Positions 1-8,211 of a DNA stretch of 13,285 bases are shown here, piece by piece. Source of the DNA: Chloroflexota bacterium (GTDB lineage Bacteria > Chloroflexota > Dehalococcoidia > UBA3495); contig PBBR01000005.1 in the NCBI GenBank assembly GCA_002716645.1, forward strand, positions 8,895-22,179. Reading direction: 5' to 3'. The translations under genes were made by a program, and so were the position numbers. Positions within the stretch are counted from its first letter, which is position 1; each line of letters begins with the position of its first letter. Under the pieces are notes generated by a model, which was given only the letters and a program-made list of their open reading frames with translations, was not told the origin of the DNA and did not search any database.

Positions 1-1847
1 CATTGGGCTCTGCAACAATAAGCGTTGGCTTGCTGGTTGACTCTGTGACCGCAGTTATGTTGGTAGTTGTAACCGGGGTGAGTCTTCTAGTGCAGATATA
101 TTCTTTGGGATATATGAAGGGAGATCCTAGCTTCTGCCGTTACTATGCATATATGGCTTTGTTTACAGCATCTATGATCGGTGTAGTAATAGCAGTTAAT
201 ATCGTCCAGCTGTACGCATTTTGGGAATTGGTCGGCGTGTCGTCATACCTGTTGATTGGGTTCTGGCATGAGCGGAGTTCTGCCGCAGCGGCTGCCAAAA
301 AAGCGTTTATAATAACTAGGATCGGAGATGTAGGGTTCCTGCTGGCCATTATATATTTGTTCGTTCAGTCAGATACGTTTGCGGCTGTTGGACTGAATTC
401 ATTGCATATACCTGATATCTGGATAGCTGCTCAACCATTAGCTGTTGGCGGTGCTGGATTATTAGGAGGAGCAGGTCTGTTATGGCTTACATTAGGTATA
501 TTCGCCGGGGCTGCTGGTAAATCTGGACAGTTTCCCTTGCACACGTGGCTTCCTGACGCTATGGAAGGACCGACTCCAGTTAGTGCGTTAATACACGCAG
601 CTACCATGGTAGCTGCAGGTGTATTCCTTGTTGCGAGAATGTATCCAGTGTTTGAGCAGTCTGCAGATACCATGCTGATAATAGCTATAGTTGGCGCCGC
701 TACGGCGTTTATCGCTGCCACTTTAGGACTAGTGATGAACGATATTAAACGGGTTATGGCGTATTCAACCGTAAGCCAATTAGGATATATGATGGCAGCG
801 CTTGGACTAGGAGCATTTGGTCCAGCGATGTTTCACTTGTTTACTCACGCGTTTTTCAAAGCATTGCTATTTTTGTGTTCGGGTAGTGTGAATCATGCTG
901 TTGGAACATTTAACATGCAATATATGGGTGGCCTAAGGAAGTCAATGCCCTTGACTTACGTGGCAACCATAATAGGGTCTTTGAGTCTTGTAGGCATAAT
1001 ACCCTTTGCTGGGTTTTGGAGTAAGGATGAGATCCTAACGTCCGCGTATAAGGCATCAAGTTTAGCGGTCGGTAGTGTGGAAACCATAGTGTGGATATTG
1101 CTATTAGCAGGAGTATTCCTTACGGCTCTATATAGCGCACGTATGATACATCTTACTTTTCATGGTCAATTTAGAGGTGGTGGTGTCAGGGAAACCTCCG
1201 ATGCGGAATCTAACGATGTTGATCTGGGTCCTAGTGTTTCCACTCATGTTCACCTTGCCGAATCTCCAATCGTAATGGTCGTTCCACTGCTGATTTTATC
1301 GTTCTTAACTGTAACGGTCGGTTATATATCAAACCCTCAGTGGGTAAAAAGCATCTTTGGGATACCTAAACATTGGATTACAGAATTCTTTATCGAATCT
1401 TTGCCGTCATATCTTAATATGCATTCTCTTGCGTTTGATCCCTTTGTGGCTGCAATTTCGAGTGGTATAGCTATAGTTGGCTTAGGTATAGGTTCCTGGA
1501 TGTATATAGGTTCCAGATACTCGAGTCCTACTCCTGTGGAAGATCCGATATCAAGGCTGGGTCCATTGTATGTGCTATTAAGTAAGAAATATTTTATTGA
1601 CCACTTGTATGAAGACATTATCGTACGCAAACTATTCTATAGAGGGATCGTCTGGACTTCTGACGCGTTCGACAAATACATAATAGACGCCATTTTCAAT
1701 GGTTTGGCCTCGGTATCTAGGCGGCTTGGCAGCGCCTTGACTTTGCTTCAGACTGGTCAGGTTCAGTTGTATAGTATCGTGTCAGTTGTAGGTACGGTGA
1801 TTTTATTAGCTGTCTACCTTGCATTTGGATTGGACCCATGGAACTAA
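1..1847 (+). CDS. nuoL: NADH-quinone oxidoreductase subunit L (5'-truncated by window edge)
   Basis: This is the largest antiporter-like membrane subunit of respiratory complex I, which takes part in proton pumping coupled to NADH oxidation by quinone. The reading frame is open from the first bases (codons start at base 3), so the TTG at base 3 is an internal Leu codon. About 70 N-terminal residues are missing if the glutamate in FWELVGVSSYLL (visible residue 75) is the E144 of E. coli NuoL. Other visible marks are the lysine of GKSGQFPLHTWLPDA (residue 173, TM7), the TPVSALIHAATMV helix, the GFWSKDEIL segment (about 338-346), and a C-terminal section (about 525-614) that fits the long lateral helix plus the last membrane helix. 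There are about 13 more residues between E75 and K173 than in the E. coli protein. The stop lies 4 bp before nuoM, so the genes are surely co-transcribed. Identity is very secure. Confidence 0.97.
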   Translation, partial: LGSATISVGLLVDSVTAVMLVVVTGVSLLVQIYSLGYMKGDPSFCRYYAYMALFTASMIGVVIAVNIVQLYAFWELVGVSSYLLIGFWHERSSAAAAAKKAFIITRIGDVGFLLAIIYLFVQSDTFAAVGLNSLHIPDIWIAAQPLAVGGAGLLGGAGLLWLTLGIFAGAAGKSGQFPLHTWLPDAMEGPTPVSALIHAATMVAAGVFLVARMYPVFEQSADTMLIIAIVGAATAFIAATLGLVMNDIKRVMAYSTVSQLGYMMAALGLGAFGPAMFHLFTHAFFKALLFLCSGSVNHAVGTFNMQYMGGLRKSMPLTYVATIIGSLSLVGIIPFAGFWSKDEILTSAYKASSLAVGSVETIVWILLLAGVFLTALYSARMIHLTFHGQFRGGGVRETSDAESNDVDLGPSVSTHVHLAESPIVMVVPLLILSFLTVTVGYISNPQWVKSIFGIPKHWITEFFIESLPSYLNMHSLAFDPFVAAISSGIAIVGLGIGSWMYIGSRYSSPTPVEDPISRLGPLYVLLSKKYFIDHLYEDIIVRKLFYRGIVWTSDAFDKYIIDAIFNGLASVSRRLGSALTLLQTGQVQLYSIVSVVGTVILLAVYLAFGLDPWN

Positions 1848-1851
1848 ATAA

Positions 1852-3402
1852 ATGAACGAATTTAACGGATTGCTTACAGCAACGGTTTTTCTTCCAGCGT
1901 TAGGGGCTCTGGTATTACTGATAGGTCCGGATAATAGGCTTTTCAGTCGCTTTATCGCCACTAGTGTTGCTGCAGGGGACTTTGTTTTGGCTGTATTGGT
2001 GTTTGCCCTTTTTGATAGGACAGACATGGCGTCAAGATTTCAGTTTTTAGACCAGTGGGTTTGGATATCTTCAGACGCGATTAAATCCACGTATTTGTTA
2101 GGCGTCGATGGACTCAGTGCACCTCTCGTGTTGTTAACTGGTCTGTTGGGAATTTGTGCTGTACTTGCGTCGCTGAAAATTACCTTGAAAGTGAAACAAT
2201 ATTTCATTTGGATATTGTTGCTTCAGACATCTGTCATGGGAGTTTTTACTTCGTTGGATGTCTTGCTGTTTTTCTTGTTTTGGGAAGTAGAACTGATCCC
2301 GATGTATATGTTGATAACAACTTGGGGAAGTGGTCGCCGAGAGTATTCAGGAATGAAATTCTTGATATTCACTATCGCGGGTAGTGCCGCTATGCTGGTT
2401 GCAATATTGGGGTTGATTTTGACTCAGGGTGATCATGCCTTGAATATGATAAGTACTTTAGAATCAGGTTCAGGGTTGATGCCGACCACTGGCATTATCT
2501 CACTGTCTGTCTTGTTCTGGCTGTTTTTTGTAGCTTTCGCAATCAAGTTGCCGGTATGGCCTCTGCATACATGGTTGCCAGATGCACATACAGATGCTCC
2601 AACAGCCGCCAGTATTATCTTGGCAGGGGTAATGCTAAAGATGGGCGGATATGGTTTGCTTCGGATAAATGTAGGTATGTTTCCAGAGCAGATTCATAGC
2701 TTCGCTTGGGTGCTAATGATTCTAGGTGTTATTAGTGTTATTTATGGTGGGGTTGTTACTGTAAGGCAAACAGATCTCAAACGGCTTGTTGCTTATTCCA
2801 GTGTGAGCCATATGGGTCTGGTTCTGGTAGGTATAGCATCGGTGGGTGTATCTTACACATACGTGAACGTTACCGGACTCACTGGGGCGGCGATGCAGCT
2901 TTTTACCCATGGAACTATAACCGGATTATTATTCTTGTGTGTCGGATTAATTTATGATAAAGCGCATACTCGGTCTATACCCCAACTTGGTGGAGTAGCA
3001 CAACGAATGCCTTTAGTTGGAATAGCGGTCCTTGTAGCTGGATTCGGATCTTTAGGTCTTCCAGGTCTTAGTGGCTTTGTTTCGGAAATATTGATTTTCT
3101 TCGGAGCTTTTCCGGCGTTCCCCATTCTCACCGTGATAGCTGTGTTAGGAATTGTCTTGGCAGCCGGGTACATTCTGTGGATGATTCAACGGGCGTTGTT
3201 TGGGAATTTACCCGATCACTTGCTTGATCTTAAAGATGCAGACCGGTTAGAGTCTATACCTTTGATTTTGATGATTATAAGTATTGTGGTAGTAGGCCTT
3301 TATCCGTCAGTAGTCACGGACGTGTTTAACTCGGGACTGGAGCCAATGGTTTCGGTAATCAATAATGTCAGCGTAATCAACATAGGGTTATTGGGTAACT
3401 GA
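1852..3402 (+). CDS. nuoM: NADH-quinone oxidoreductase subunit M
   Basis: This is the second antiporter-like proton-channel subunit of complex I, an integral membrane protein of 516 residues, near the family's usual length of about 500. The essential charged residues are present: E145 in FFLFWEVELIPMY (E144 in E. coli), K232 in AFAIKLPVWPLHTWLPDAH (TM7), K263 in GVMLKMGGYGLLR (TM8), and E412 in GLSGFVSEILIFFGAF, the equivalent of E. coli E407 in the terminal half-channel. The protein is hydrophobic throughout, with about 14 predicted membrane helices. The start at 1852 follows the nuoL stop by 4 bp without an evident Shine-Dalgarno sequence, which suggests translational coupling. The next gene, nuoN, begins 7 bp downstream. 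I see nothing damaged. Confidence 0.97.
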   Translation: MNEFNGLLTATVFLPALGALVLLIGPDNRLFSRFIATSVAAGDFVLAVLVFALFDRTDMASRFQFLDQWVWISSDAIKSTYLLGVDGLSAPLVLLTGLLGICAVLASLKITLKVKQYFIWILLLQTSVMGVFTSLDVLLFFLFWEVELIPMYMLITTWGSGRREYSGMKFLIFTIAGSAAMLVAILGLILTQGDHALNMISTLESGSGLMPTTGIISLSVLFWLFFVAFAIKLPVWPLHTWLPDAHTDAPTAASIILAGVMLKMGGYGLLRINVGMFPEQIHSFAWVLMILGVISVIYGGVVTVRQTDLKRLVAYSSVSHMGLVLVGIASVGVSYTYVNVTGLTGAAMQLFTHGTITGLLFLCVGLIYDKAHTRSIPQLGGVAQRMPLVGIAVLVAGFGSLGLPGLSGFVSEILIFFGAFPAFPILTVIAVLGIVLAAGYILWMIQRALFGNLPDHLLDLKDADRLESIPLILMIISIVVVGLYPSVVTDVFNSGLEPMVSVINNVSVINIGLLGN

Positions 3403-3409
3403 TTAGTAT

Positions 3410-4915
3410 ATGAATTTTAACGATATATATTTATTGTCTCCGCAGATATCGATTGCTGCGGTAGCAATATTGACCATCTTGGGAGATCTGGTTATTGCTC
3501 AGAAAAGAGCGGTAATGTTGATAGCCTTAATTGGCCTTATAGTACCTTTAGGCTTTGCTTTGTCATTGGTGTCTAGTGTTAATGTTGCGTCAGATGTAGC
3601 GCTGGTAGATTCCAGTAGTATTCTATCGTCAAGCTTCAGTTTGTCTCTTTTTTCACTCTATTTTAATTTTCTTGTCTTGGGTGCGTTAGCAATTGTCGTA
3701 CTAGGTTCAAGTGACTATGTGCGGTATTCAGGTGTTCCCCAGGGCGAGTATTTTGGGTTGCTACTGCTATCGGCGTCAGGGATGATGTTGTTAGCGTCAG
3801 CAGAAAATTTAATCACTATTTACATCGCGTTGGAGTTGACTACGTTACCGTTGGCTGCCTTAGCAGCATTTGCGTTTAATGGAAAGTCGACAGAATCTGG
3901 AATAAAGTTTCTTATTGTCAGTGCCCTGAGTTCTGCAGTAATGCTGTATGGCATGGCGTTCATATATGGCCTCAGTGGCAGCATAACCCTTGGGGGTATA
4001 TCAGCGGGATTTATGAACGCTTCGTTGAATACAATGCCATATCAACAATATGGCATTTTGGTAGGGGTGATTTTACTTCTCGTAGGTTTTGGATTCAAAT
4101 TATCAGTAGTTCCATTCCATATGTGGGTTCCTGATGTTTACGAAGGCAGTCCTACGCCGGTTGTTGCCTTCTTATCAGTTGCTAGCAAAGCAGTTGCGTT
4201 CGCCCTAGTTTTAAGATTTTTCTATGTTGGACTAGGAGACTTGGACCTGAACTGGGTCTTATTATTCGCTGTGATATCTGCCTTGTCGATGACTGTTGGT
4301 AATTTGCTGGCTATCTCTCAAACAAACATCAAGCGTTTGTTTGGATATAGCACTATCGCACATGCTGGGTATATTCTGGCTGGCGTTGCAGCTGTTTCGT
4401 ATACTGGGGACTCCTATACTGGGGTAAGCAGTGTCCTGTTTTACCTTGTAGCATATGGAGCTGCTAACTTAACCGCCCTATTAGCCATCAGTCAAATAGG
4501 TGAATTATTAGGTAGTGATGACATAGATTCCTATGCTGGTTTATCTAGAAAGGCACCGTTTTTTACAGGCGCCTTAGTAATTTCTCTTATCGCGCTGATC
4601 GGTATACCTCCTACTGGTATTTTTATCGCTAAAATATATGTTTTTACTGCTGCCGTTGAAGCAGGTTTGATGTGGTTGGCTATTATCGGGGTTATTAATA
4701 GCGTGGTCTCAGCTTATTATTACGTGCGTGTGATACGCGTTATGTTCAAGAACGATGATAGTAATAAGGAAACCGATTCTATGAAGACAGGACTTTTCGT
4801 AAAATTAGCTATCGTAGTATCTTCGGTGATAACGGTGTGGTTGGGAATTATGCCTAGTTGGATGTTGGGAATGGCAGAGATAGCTGCGGTTTCCCTGGTA
4901 GGACTGGTCAAATAA
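3410..4915 (+). CDS. nuoN: NADH-quinone oxidoreductase subunit N
   Basis: This is the third antiporter-like subunit of complex I and normally the last gene of the nuo operon. At 501 residues it is close to the usual 480-500. It carries the conserved TM5 glutamate E142 (IALELTTLPLAAL), K230 in GFGFKLSVVPFHMWVPDVY (TM7), K260 in SVASKAVAF (TM8) and K408 in GIPPTGIFIAKIY (TM12, matching K395 of E. coli NuoN). About 14 membrane helices are apparent, with a charged loop near 447-460 before the last helix. The start lies 7 bp after nuoM, with no clear ribosome binding site. After the stop there is no hairpin with a T-run, so transcription may continue into the NAD kinase gene, which also has its own promoter candidate. 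Confidence 0.97.
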   Translation: MNFNDIYLLSPQISIAAVAILTILGDLVIAQKRAVMLIALIGLIVPLGFALSLVSSVNVASDVALVDSSSILSSSFSLSLFSLYFNFLVLGALAIVVLGSSDYVRYSGVPQGEYFGLLLLSASGMMLLASAENLITIYIALELTTLPLAALAAFAFNGKSTESGIKFLIVSALSSAVMLYGMAFIYGLSGSITLGGISAGFMNASLNTMPYQQYGILVGVILLLVGFGFKLSVVPFHMWVPDVYEGSPTPVVAFLSVASKAVAFALVLRFFYVGLGDLDLNWVLLFAVISALSMTVGNLLAISQTNIKRLFGYSTIAHAGYILAGVAAVSYTGDSYTGVSSVLFYLVAYGAANLTALLAISQIGELLGSDDIDSYAGLSRKAPFFTGALVISLIALIGIPPTGIFIAKIYVFTAAVEAGLMWLAIIGVINSVVSAYYYVRVIRVMFKNDDSNKETDSMKTGLFVKLAIVVSSVITVWLGIMPSWMLGMAEIAAVSLVGLVK

Positions 4916-4936
4916 TATTAGAGATAAGTCCATTAA

Positions 4937-4965
4937 TTGACACTAAATATGGGCAGTGCTAGACT
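4937..4965 (+). promoter_or_regulatory. Predicted sigma70-type promoter upstream of NAD kinase
   Basis: The spacer between nuoN and the NAD kinase gene contains a perfect TTGACA at 4937-4942, then 17 bases, then TAGACT at 4960-4965 (four of six matches to TATAAT). The bases just before it are TGC, an extended -10 motif. Transcription would start near 4972 and leave a leader of about 70 nt before the ATG at 5043. This would let the NAD kinase, Nudix and possibly complex II genes be expressed apart from the nuo operon. It is a motif match in a short A+T-rich gap, with no experimental support. Confidence 0.5.
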
Positions 4966-5042
4966 TCGCCTGCTTTCCCAAGGTCAGCATACATAATTAG
5001 AAATACTTTTTGTTAGTGACCTCGTTAGATTACGTTTAATTT

Positions 5043-5888
5043 ATGAAGACAATTGGAATTATATACAATGCCAGGATTCCGGAGGCTCTTGACCTCAGTA
5101 CTGCTATCGTAAATGAGTTGTCTTTGGAACAGGACAGTTGGGTCTCTCCTGCTGAGAATTTAGAAGTTCTTCGTGAGAAGATTCCAGACACAGATGTTGT
5201 TATTACAGCGGGGGGCGATGGCACAATACTTCGCGCTGTAATGCTCACAGCTCCCAGGAATATACCGTTGGTTGGTATAAATATGGGACGTCTGGGATTT
5301 ATGACAGAATTACAAGTTTATGATGCTCTAGAAAAGCTGCCCATGTATCTCAACGGAGACTGCAGAATCGAAGAACACAGTATGATCCGTTGTAAACTCT
5401 ACAAAAATGGCGGGAAGGCGTCTGACGATGATGGATTCCATGCGTTGAACGACGTGGTTTTGGGTCGGGGGTCTATTTCTCGAGTGGTAACTATAAGGAC
5501 TGTAATAGATGGTGCGGATCTAGCGTCTGTCAGAGCAGATGGGATCATAGTATCAACTGCTACTGGTAGTACTGGATACAGTTTAGCAGTAGGAGGTCCT
5601 ATCTTAGACCCATCTTCAGACTCTATAGTTCTTAAACCAATCGCAGCTCATGTCGGCCTAGCTGCTTCCCTAGTGCTTCCGTCTGAAACAAAAGTCAATC
5701 TTCATCTGGAAGGAACACAAGAAGCGGTACTTAGTGTTGATGGATTTTTGAATTTGACTGTTGAACCAGGGGATTGGATAGAAGTAGATCGTAGTACATT
5801 GAAAGCTCAATTTTTGAGGGCTAATCCTCCAAATCATTATTATGCAACGTTAACTCGTAGACTGGGATTCAGTATCAGAGGACAGTAA
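5043..5888 (+). CDS. nadK: NAD kinase
   Basis: This enzyme phosphorylates the 2'-hydroxyl of NAD+, using ATP or polyphosphate, to make NADP+ in the cytoplasm. Its 281 residues fit the bacterial family. The N-terminal domain carries the signature GGDGT at residues 57-61, whose aspartate D59 is the expected catalytic base, followed by GINMGRLGFMTEL (78-90). The C-terminal domain has the NDVV segment (136-139), the ADGIIVSTATGSTGYSLA loop (165-182) that binds NAD, and SVDG at 231-234. An in-frame stop (TAA at 5037-5039) just upstream supports the ATG at 5043, although no Shine-Dalgarno sequence is visible. The Nudix gene follows after 13 bp. The product supplies NADP+, the cofactor of the isocitrate dehydrogenase encoded about 5 kb away on the other strand. 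All key motifs are intact. Confidence 0.96.
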   Translation: MKTIGIIYNARIPEALDLSTAIVNELSLEQDSWVSPAENLEVLREKIPDTDVVITAGGDGTILRAVMLTAPRNIPLVGINMGRLGFMTELQVYDALEKLPMYLNGDCRIEEHSMIRCKLYKNGGKASDDDGFHALNDVVLGRGSISRVVTIRTVIDGADLASVRADGIIVSTATGSTGYSLAVGGPILDPSSDSIVLKPIAAHVGLAASLVLPSETKVNLHLEGTQEAVLSVDGFLNLTVEPGDWIEVDRSTLKAQFLRANPPNHYYATLTRRLGFSIRGQ

Positions 5889-5901
5889 AAGGATTTCAAA
5901 G

Positions 5902-6447
5902 ATGACAGACATCTTAAATGAAGAAACTTTAAATACAGAAAGGCCTTATAGCGGCAAAATATTGAATTTGCGAATAGATACTATTAAATTGCCTAGTGGC
6001 AGGGTAGCTGCTCGTGAAGTTATTGAGCATATCGATTCAGTGTGTATGGTTCCTGTAGATGATGAGAATAATGTCTGGTTTGTCCGACAATTTCGAACTC
6101 CAGCAGGTCGAGCGTTATTAGAATTACCAGCTGGTGGAATGGATGACGGAGAATTAGCTTCTGATGCGGCGTTAAGGGAACTGCAGGAAGAAATCGGTTG
6201 CACTGCAGATAATCTTCAACATTTAGCTAGCTTCTTTTTGGCACCGGGATGGTGTGATGAGTACATGCATGCCTATTTGGCGACTGGATTAACACCGAGT
6301 AAATTGGAAGCCGATGATGATGAAAATATATTAATTGAGAAAATACCTATCAGTGACGTCATGAACTTGATTCAAAATGGCGATATAGATGATGTAAAAA
6401 CTATTGCAGGGCTGTTGCTGGTAATGCAGGTTTTGGGAGATAATTAA
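5902..6447 (+). CDS. Nudix hydrolase, ADP-ribose pyrophosphatase type
   Basis: This is a 181-residue Nudix enzyme. The Nudix box is complete: G78-x5-E84-x7-R92-E93-L94-x-E96-E97-x-G99-C100, with the glutamates that bind Mg2+. The stretch before it, ELPAGGMDDGE, and the SFFLAPGWCDEYMHAYLA segment after it, with a proline about 15 residues past the box, are typical of ADP-ribose pyrophosphatases (NudF-like), which split ADP-ribose to AMP and ribose 5-phosphate. The exact substrate cannot be fixed from sequence; related NDP-sugars or NADH are alternatives. An AAAGGA ribosome binding site lies about 8 nt before the ATG, and the gene starts 13 bp after the NAD kinase stop, so the two are probably one transcript. 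Pairing with NAD kinase suggests a role in NAD turnover. Confidence 0.9.
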   Translation: MTDILNEETLNTERPYSGKILNLRIDTIKLPSGRVAAREVIEHIDSVCMVPVDDENNVWFVRQFRTPAGRALLELPAGGMDDGELASDAALRELQEEIGCTADNLQHLASFFLAPGWCDEYMHAYLATGLTPSKLEADDDENILIEKIPISDVMNLIQNGDIDDVKTIAGLLLVMQVLGDN

Positions 6448-6528
6448 ACAGGAGTCTATCGTTGAAGGTGTTCGCTGCGTGATTCATGTAGCACTCATCA
6501 GATTCGATAAAAATGGGACGAGGTATAA

Positions 6529-8208
6529 ATGCTTGAGCACGATGTATTAATAGTAGGAGCCGGTTTGGCTGGTATGAGGGCGGCAATCGCGGCGCGAGAC
6601 GCTGGAGCCAATGCCGCTATAATCAGTAAAGTACACCCAGTGCGTAGTCACTCAAACGCAGCTCAGGGTGGCATTAACGCGGCTTTAACAGATCGAGGCG
6701 ATAACTGGGAAGACCACGCATACGATACTATCAAAGGTAGTGATTTCTTAGGCGATCAAGATGCGATAGAGGTAATGTGCAGAGCTGCAGGTCAATCCCT
6801 TATAGACATGGAACATATGGGAGTAACGTTCAATAGAGATGATGAAGGGAAGTTAGGGACACGAGCGTTCGGCGGTCAGCGTGTAGCTAGAACATTTTTT
6901 GTGGGTGATTTTACAGGTCAGGCTCTATTGCATGTAATGTTTGAACAACTAGTTAAATCTGGGGTTCAGAGCTACGAAGAATGGTTTGTGACGTCTTTAA
7001 TAATGGAGGACGGGAAAATATCAGGTGTGACAGCACTTGAGATGCGTACGGGCCAACTTCATGCTATTAGAGCTAAGACCGTCATATTATGCACTGGAGG
7101 CTGCGGGAGATTGTTCGAACCCAGTACTAATGCTCTTATTGTTACTGGAGATGGTATGGGGCTCGCATACAATGTAGGGGCTCGCCTGATGGATATGGAA
7201 ATGGTCCAATATCATCCGACCACTATATCAGGGAGTGGAGTATTGCTATCAGAAGCTGCTCGAGGAGAAGGAGCTTATTTAAGGGATCGCAATGGTAACC
7301 GGTTTATGGAGAAATATGCTCCCAATATGATGGAATTAGCATCGAGAGATGTTGTATCAAGAGCAGAGCAAACGGAAATTAATGCTGGTAATGGCATCGA
7401 TGGATGTGTCCATCTAGATTGTACTCATTTGGGAGAAAGGTTCATCATGGAAAAATTGCCTCAGATCAGAGAACTAGGGATAGATCTGACAGGTAAGGAT
7501 ATGATTAAGGAACCAGTCCCAATAAGACCCGGTATGCATTACATCATGGGTGGAATAAAAACTGACGTAGACGGTATGACTAATATACCTGGAATATATG
7601 CAGCTGGTGAATGTGCAAATGTAAGTGTACATGGCGGGAATAGACTCGGGGCAAACTCGCTACTGGACACAATCGTATTCGGAGAGCGGTCAGGAATTCA
7701 TGCCGCTGACGCTTCTAGAGGAGTGTCTTTCTCTAATTTCAATGAAGACGAGGTTGTATCAAAGGAGAAAAGTCGGCTTCAGGAGATTTTGGATCGTCCG
7801 GACAACGGTGATAGGTGGAGTAGGATCAGGAGAGAGATGGGCGATTCTATGAATCGTAATGTGGCTGTCTTCAGGACAAAAGAAGGCATAGAAGAAACAA
7901 TAGAAGAATTACATGGCTTAAAGCAAAGATATGAGACCGTGCCAGTACATAACAAAGGTAAAGTATTTAATACAGACCTGATTTTTGCACTCGAGTTAGG
8001 ATTCATGCTCGATTGTGCAGAGGCTATCGCGATCAGTGCTTTGGAACGTAAAGAGAGTAGGGGGGCCCAGTCTAGATTGGATTATCCAAATAGGGACGAT
8101 GACAATTGGCTGAAACATATTGTGGTTACCCAAGGAGAACTTGGACCAGAGTTATCTGAGTTGCCGGTAACGATTACAAAATGGACTCCGGAGGAGAGGA
8201 AATACTAA
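6529..8208 (+). CDS. sdhA: Succinate dehydrogenase/fumarate reductase flavoprotein subunit
   Basis: This is the catalytic FAD subunit of complex II, which interconverts succinate and fumarate. At 559 residues it is shorter than E. coli SdhA (588) and FrdA (602), as expected for the type-E/Tfr group. The Rossmann motif [11 protein letters not shown] starts at residue 5. H41 in [11 protein letters not shown] is the expected site of covalent FAD. Substrate residues are present: H229 ([11 protein letters not shown]), R273 in [11 protein letters not shown] (equivalent to catalytic R287 of E. coli FrdA), H337 ([11 protein letters not shown]) and R372 ([12 protein letters not shown]). Residue 47 is Gln, as in succinate-oxidising E. 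coli SdhA, where FrdA has Glu. A GAGGT ribosome binding site sits 4 nt before the ATG. The iron-sulfur gene follows after 3 bp. The physiological direction remains open, so frdA or tfrA are equally possible names. Confidence 0.93.
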   Translation: MLEHDVLIVGAGLAGMRAAIAARDAGANAAIISKVHPVRSHSNAAQGGINAALTDRGDNWEDHAYDTIKGSDFLGDQDAIEVMCRAAGQSLIDMEHMGVTFNRDDEGKLGTRAFGGQRVARTFFVGDFTGQALLHVMFEQLVKSGVQSYEEWFVTSLIMEDGKISGVTALEMRTGQLHAIRAKTVILCTGGCGRLFEPSTNALIVTGDGMGLAYNVGARLMDMEMVQYHPTTISGSGVLLSEAARGEGAYLRDRNGNRFMEKYAPNMMELASRDVVSRAEQTEINAGNGIDGCVHLDCTHLGERFIMEKLPQIRELGIDLTGKDMIKEPVPIRPGMHYIMGGIKTDVDGMTNIPGIYAAGECANVSVHGGNRLGANSLLDTIVFGERSGIHAADASRGVSFSNFNEDEVVSKEKSRLQEILDRPDNGDRWSRIRREMGDSMNRNVAVFRTKEGIEETIEELHGLKQRYETVPVHNKGKVFNTDLIFALELGFMLDCAEAIAISALERKESRGAQSRLDYPNRDDDNWLKHIVVTQGELGPELSELPVTITKWTPEERKY

Positions 8209-8211
8209 ATT

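Noticed and set aside
3..5. TTG at base 3 as the start of nuoL
   Set aside because: The protein at that point already matches an internal NuoL segment, and about 70 N-terminal residues are missing, so the gene is cut by the window edge.
431..721. Minus-strand open frame inside nuoL
   Set aside because: It is Ala/Pro/Asn-rich, antisense to conserved membrane helices, and does not resemble a protein family.
2154..2384. 76-codon + strand open frame inside nuoM
   Set aside because: It overlaps conserved nuoM sequence in another frame and has no ribosome binding site or recognisable product.
4916..4936. Rho-independent terminator directly after nuoN
   Set aside because: I could not find a stable hairpin followed by a T-run in the spacer; only short A+T-rich palindromes such as TTAATT are present.
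6448..6528. Promoter ahead of the complex II operon
   Set aside because: Only weak matches were found (TTGAAG near 6462 and GATAAA near 6506), without a good partner hexamer at proper spacing, so I do not call one.
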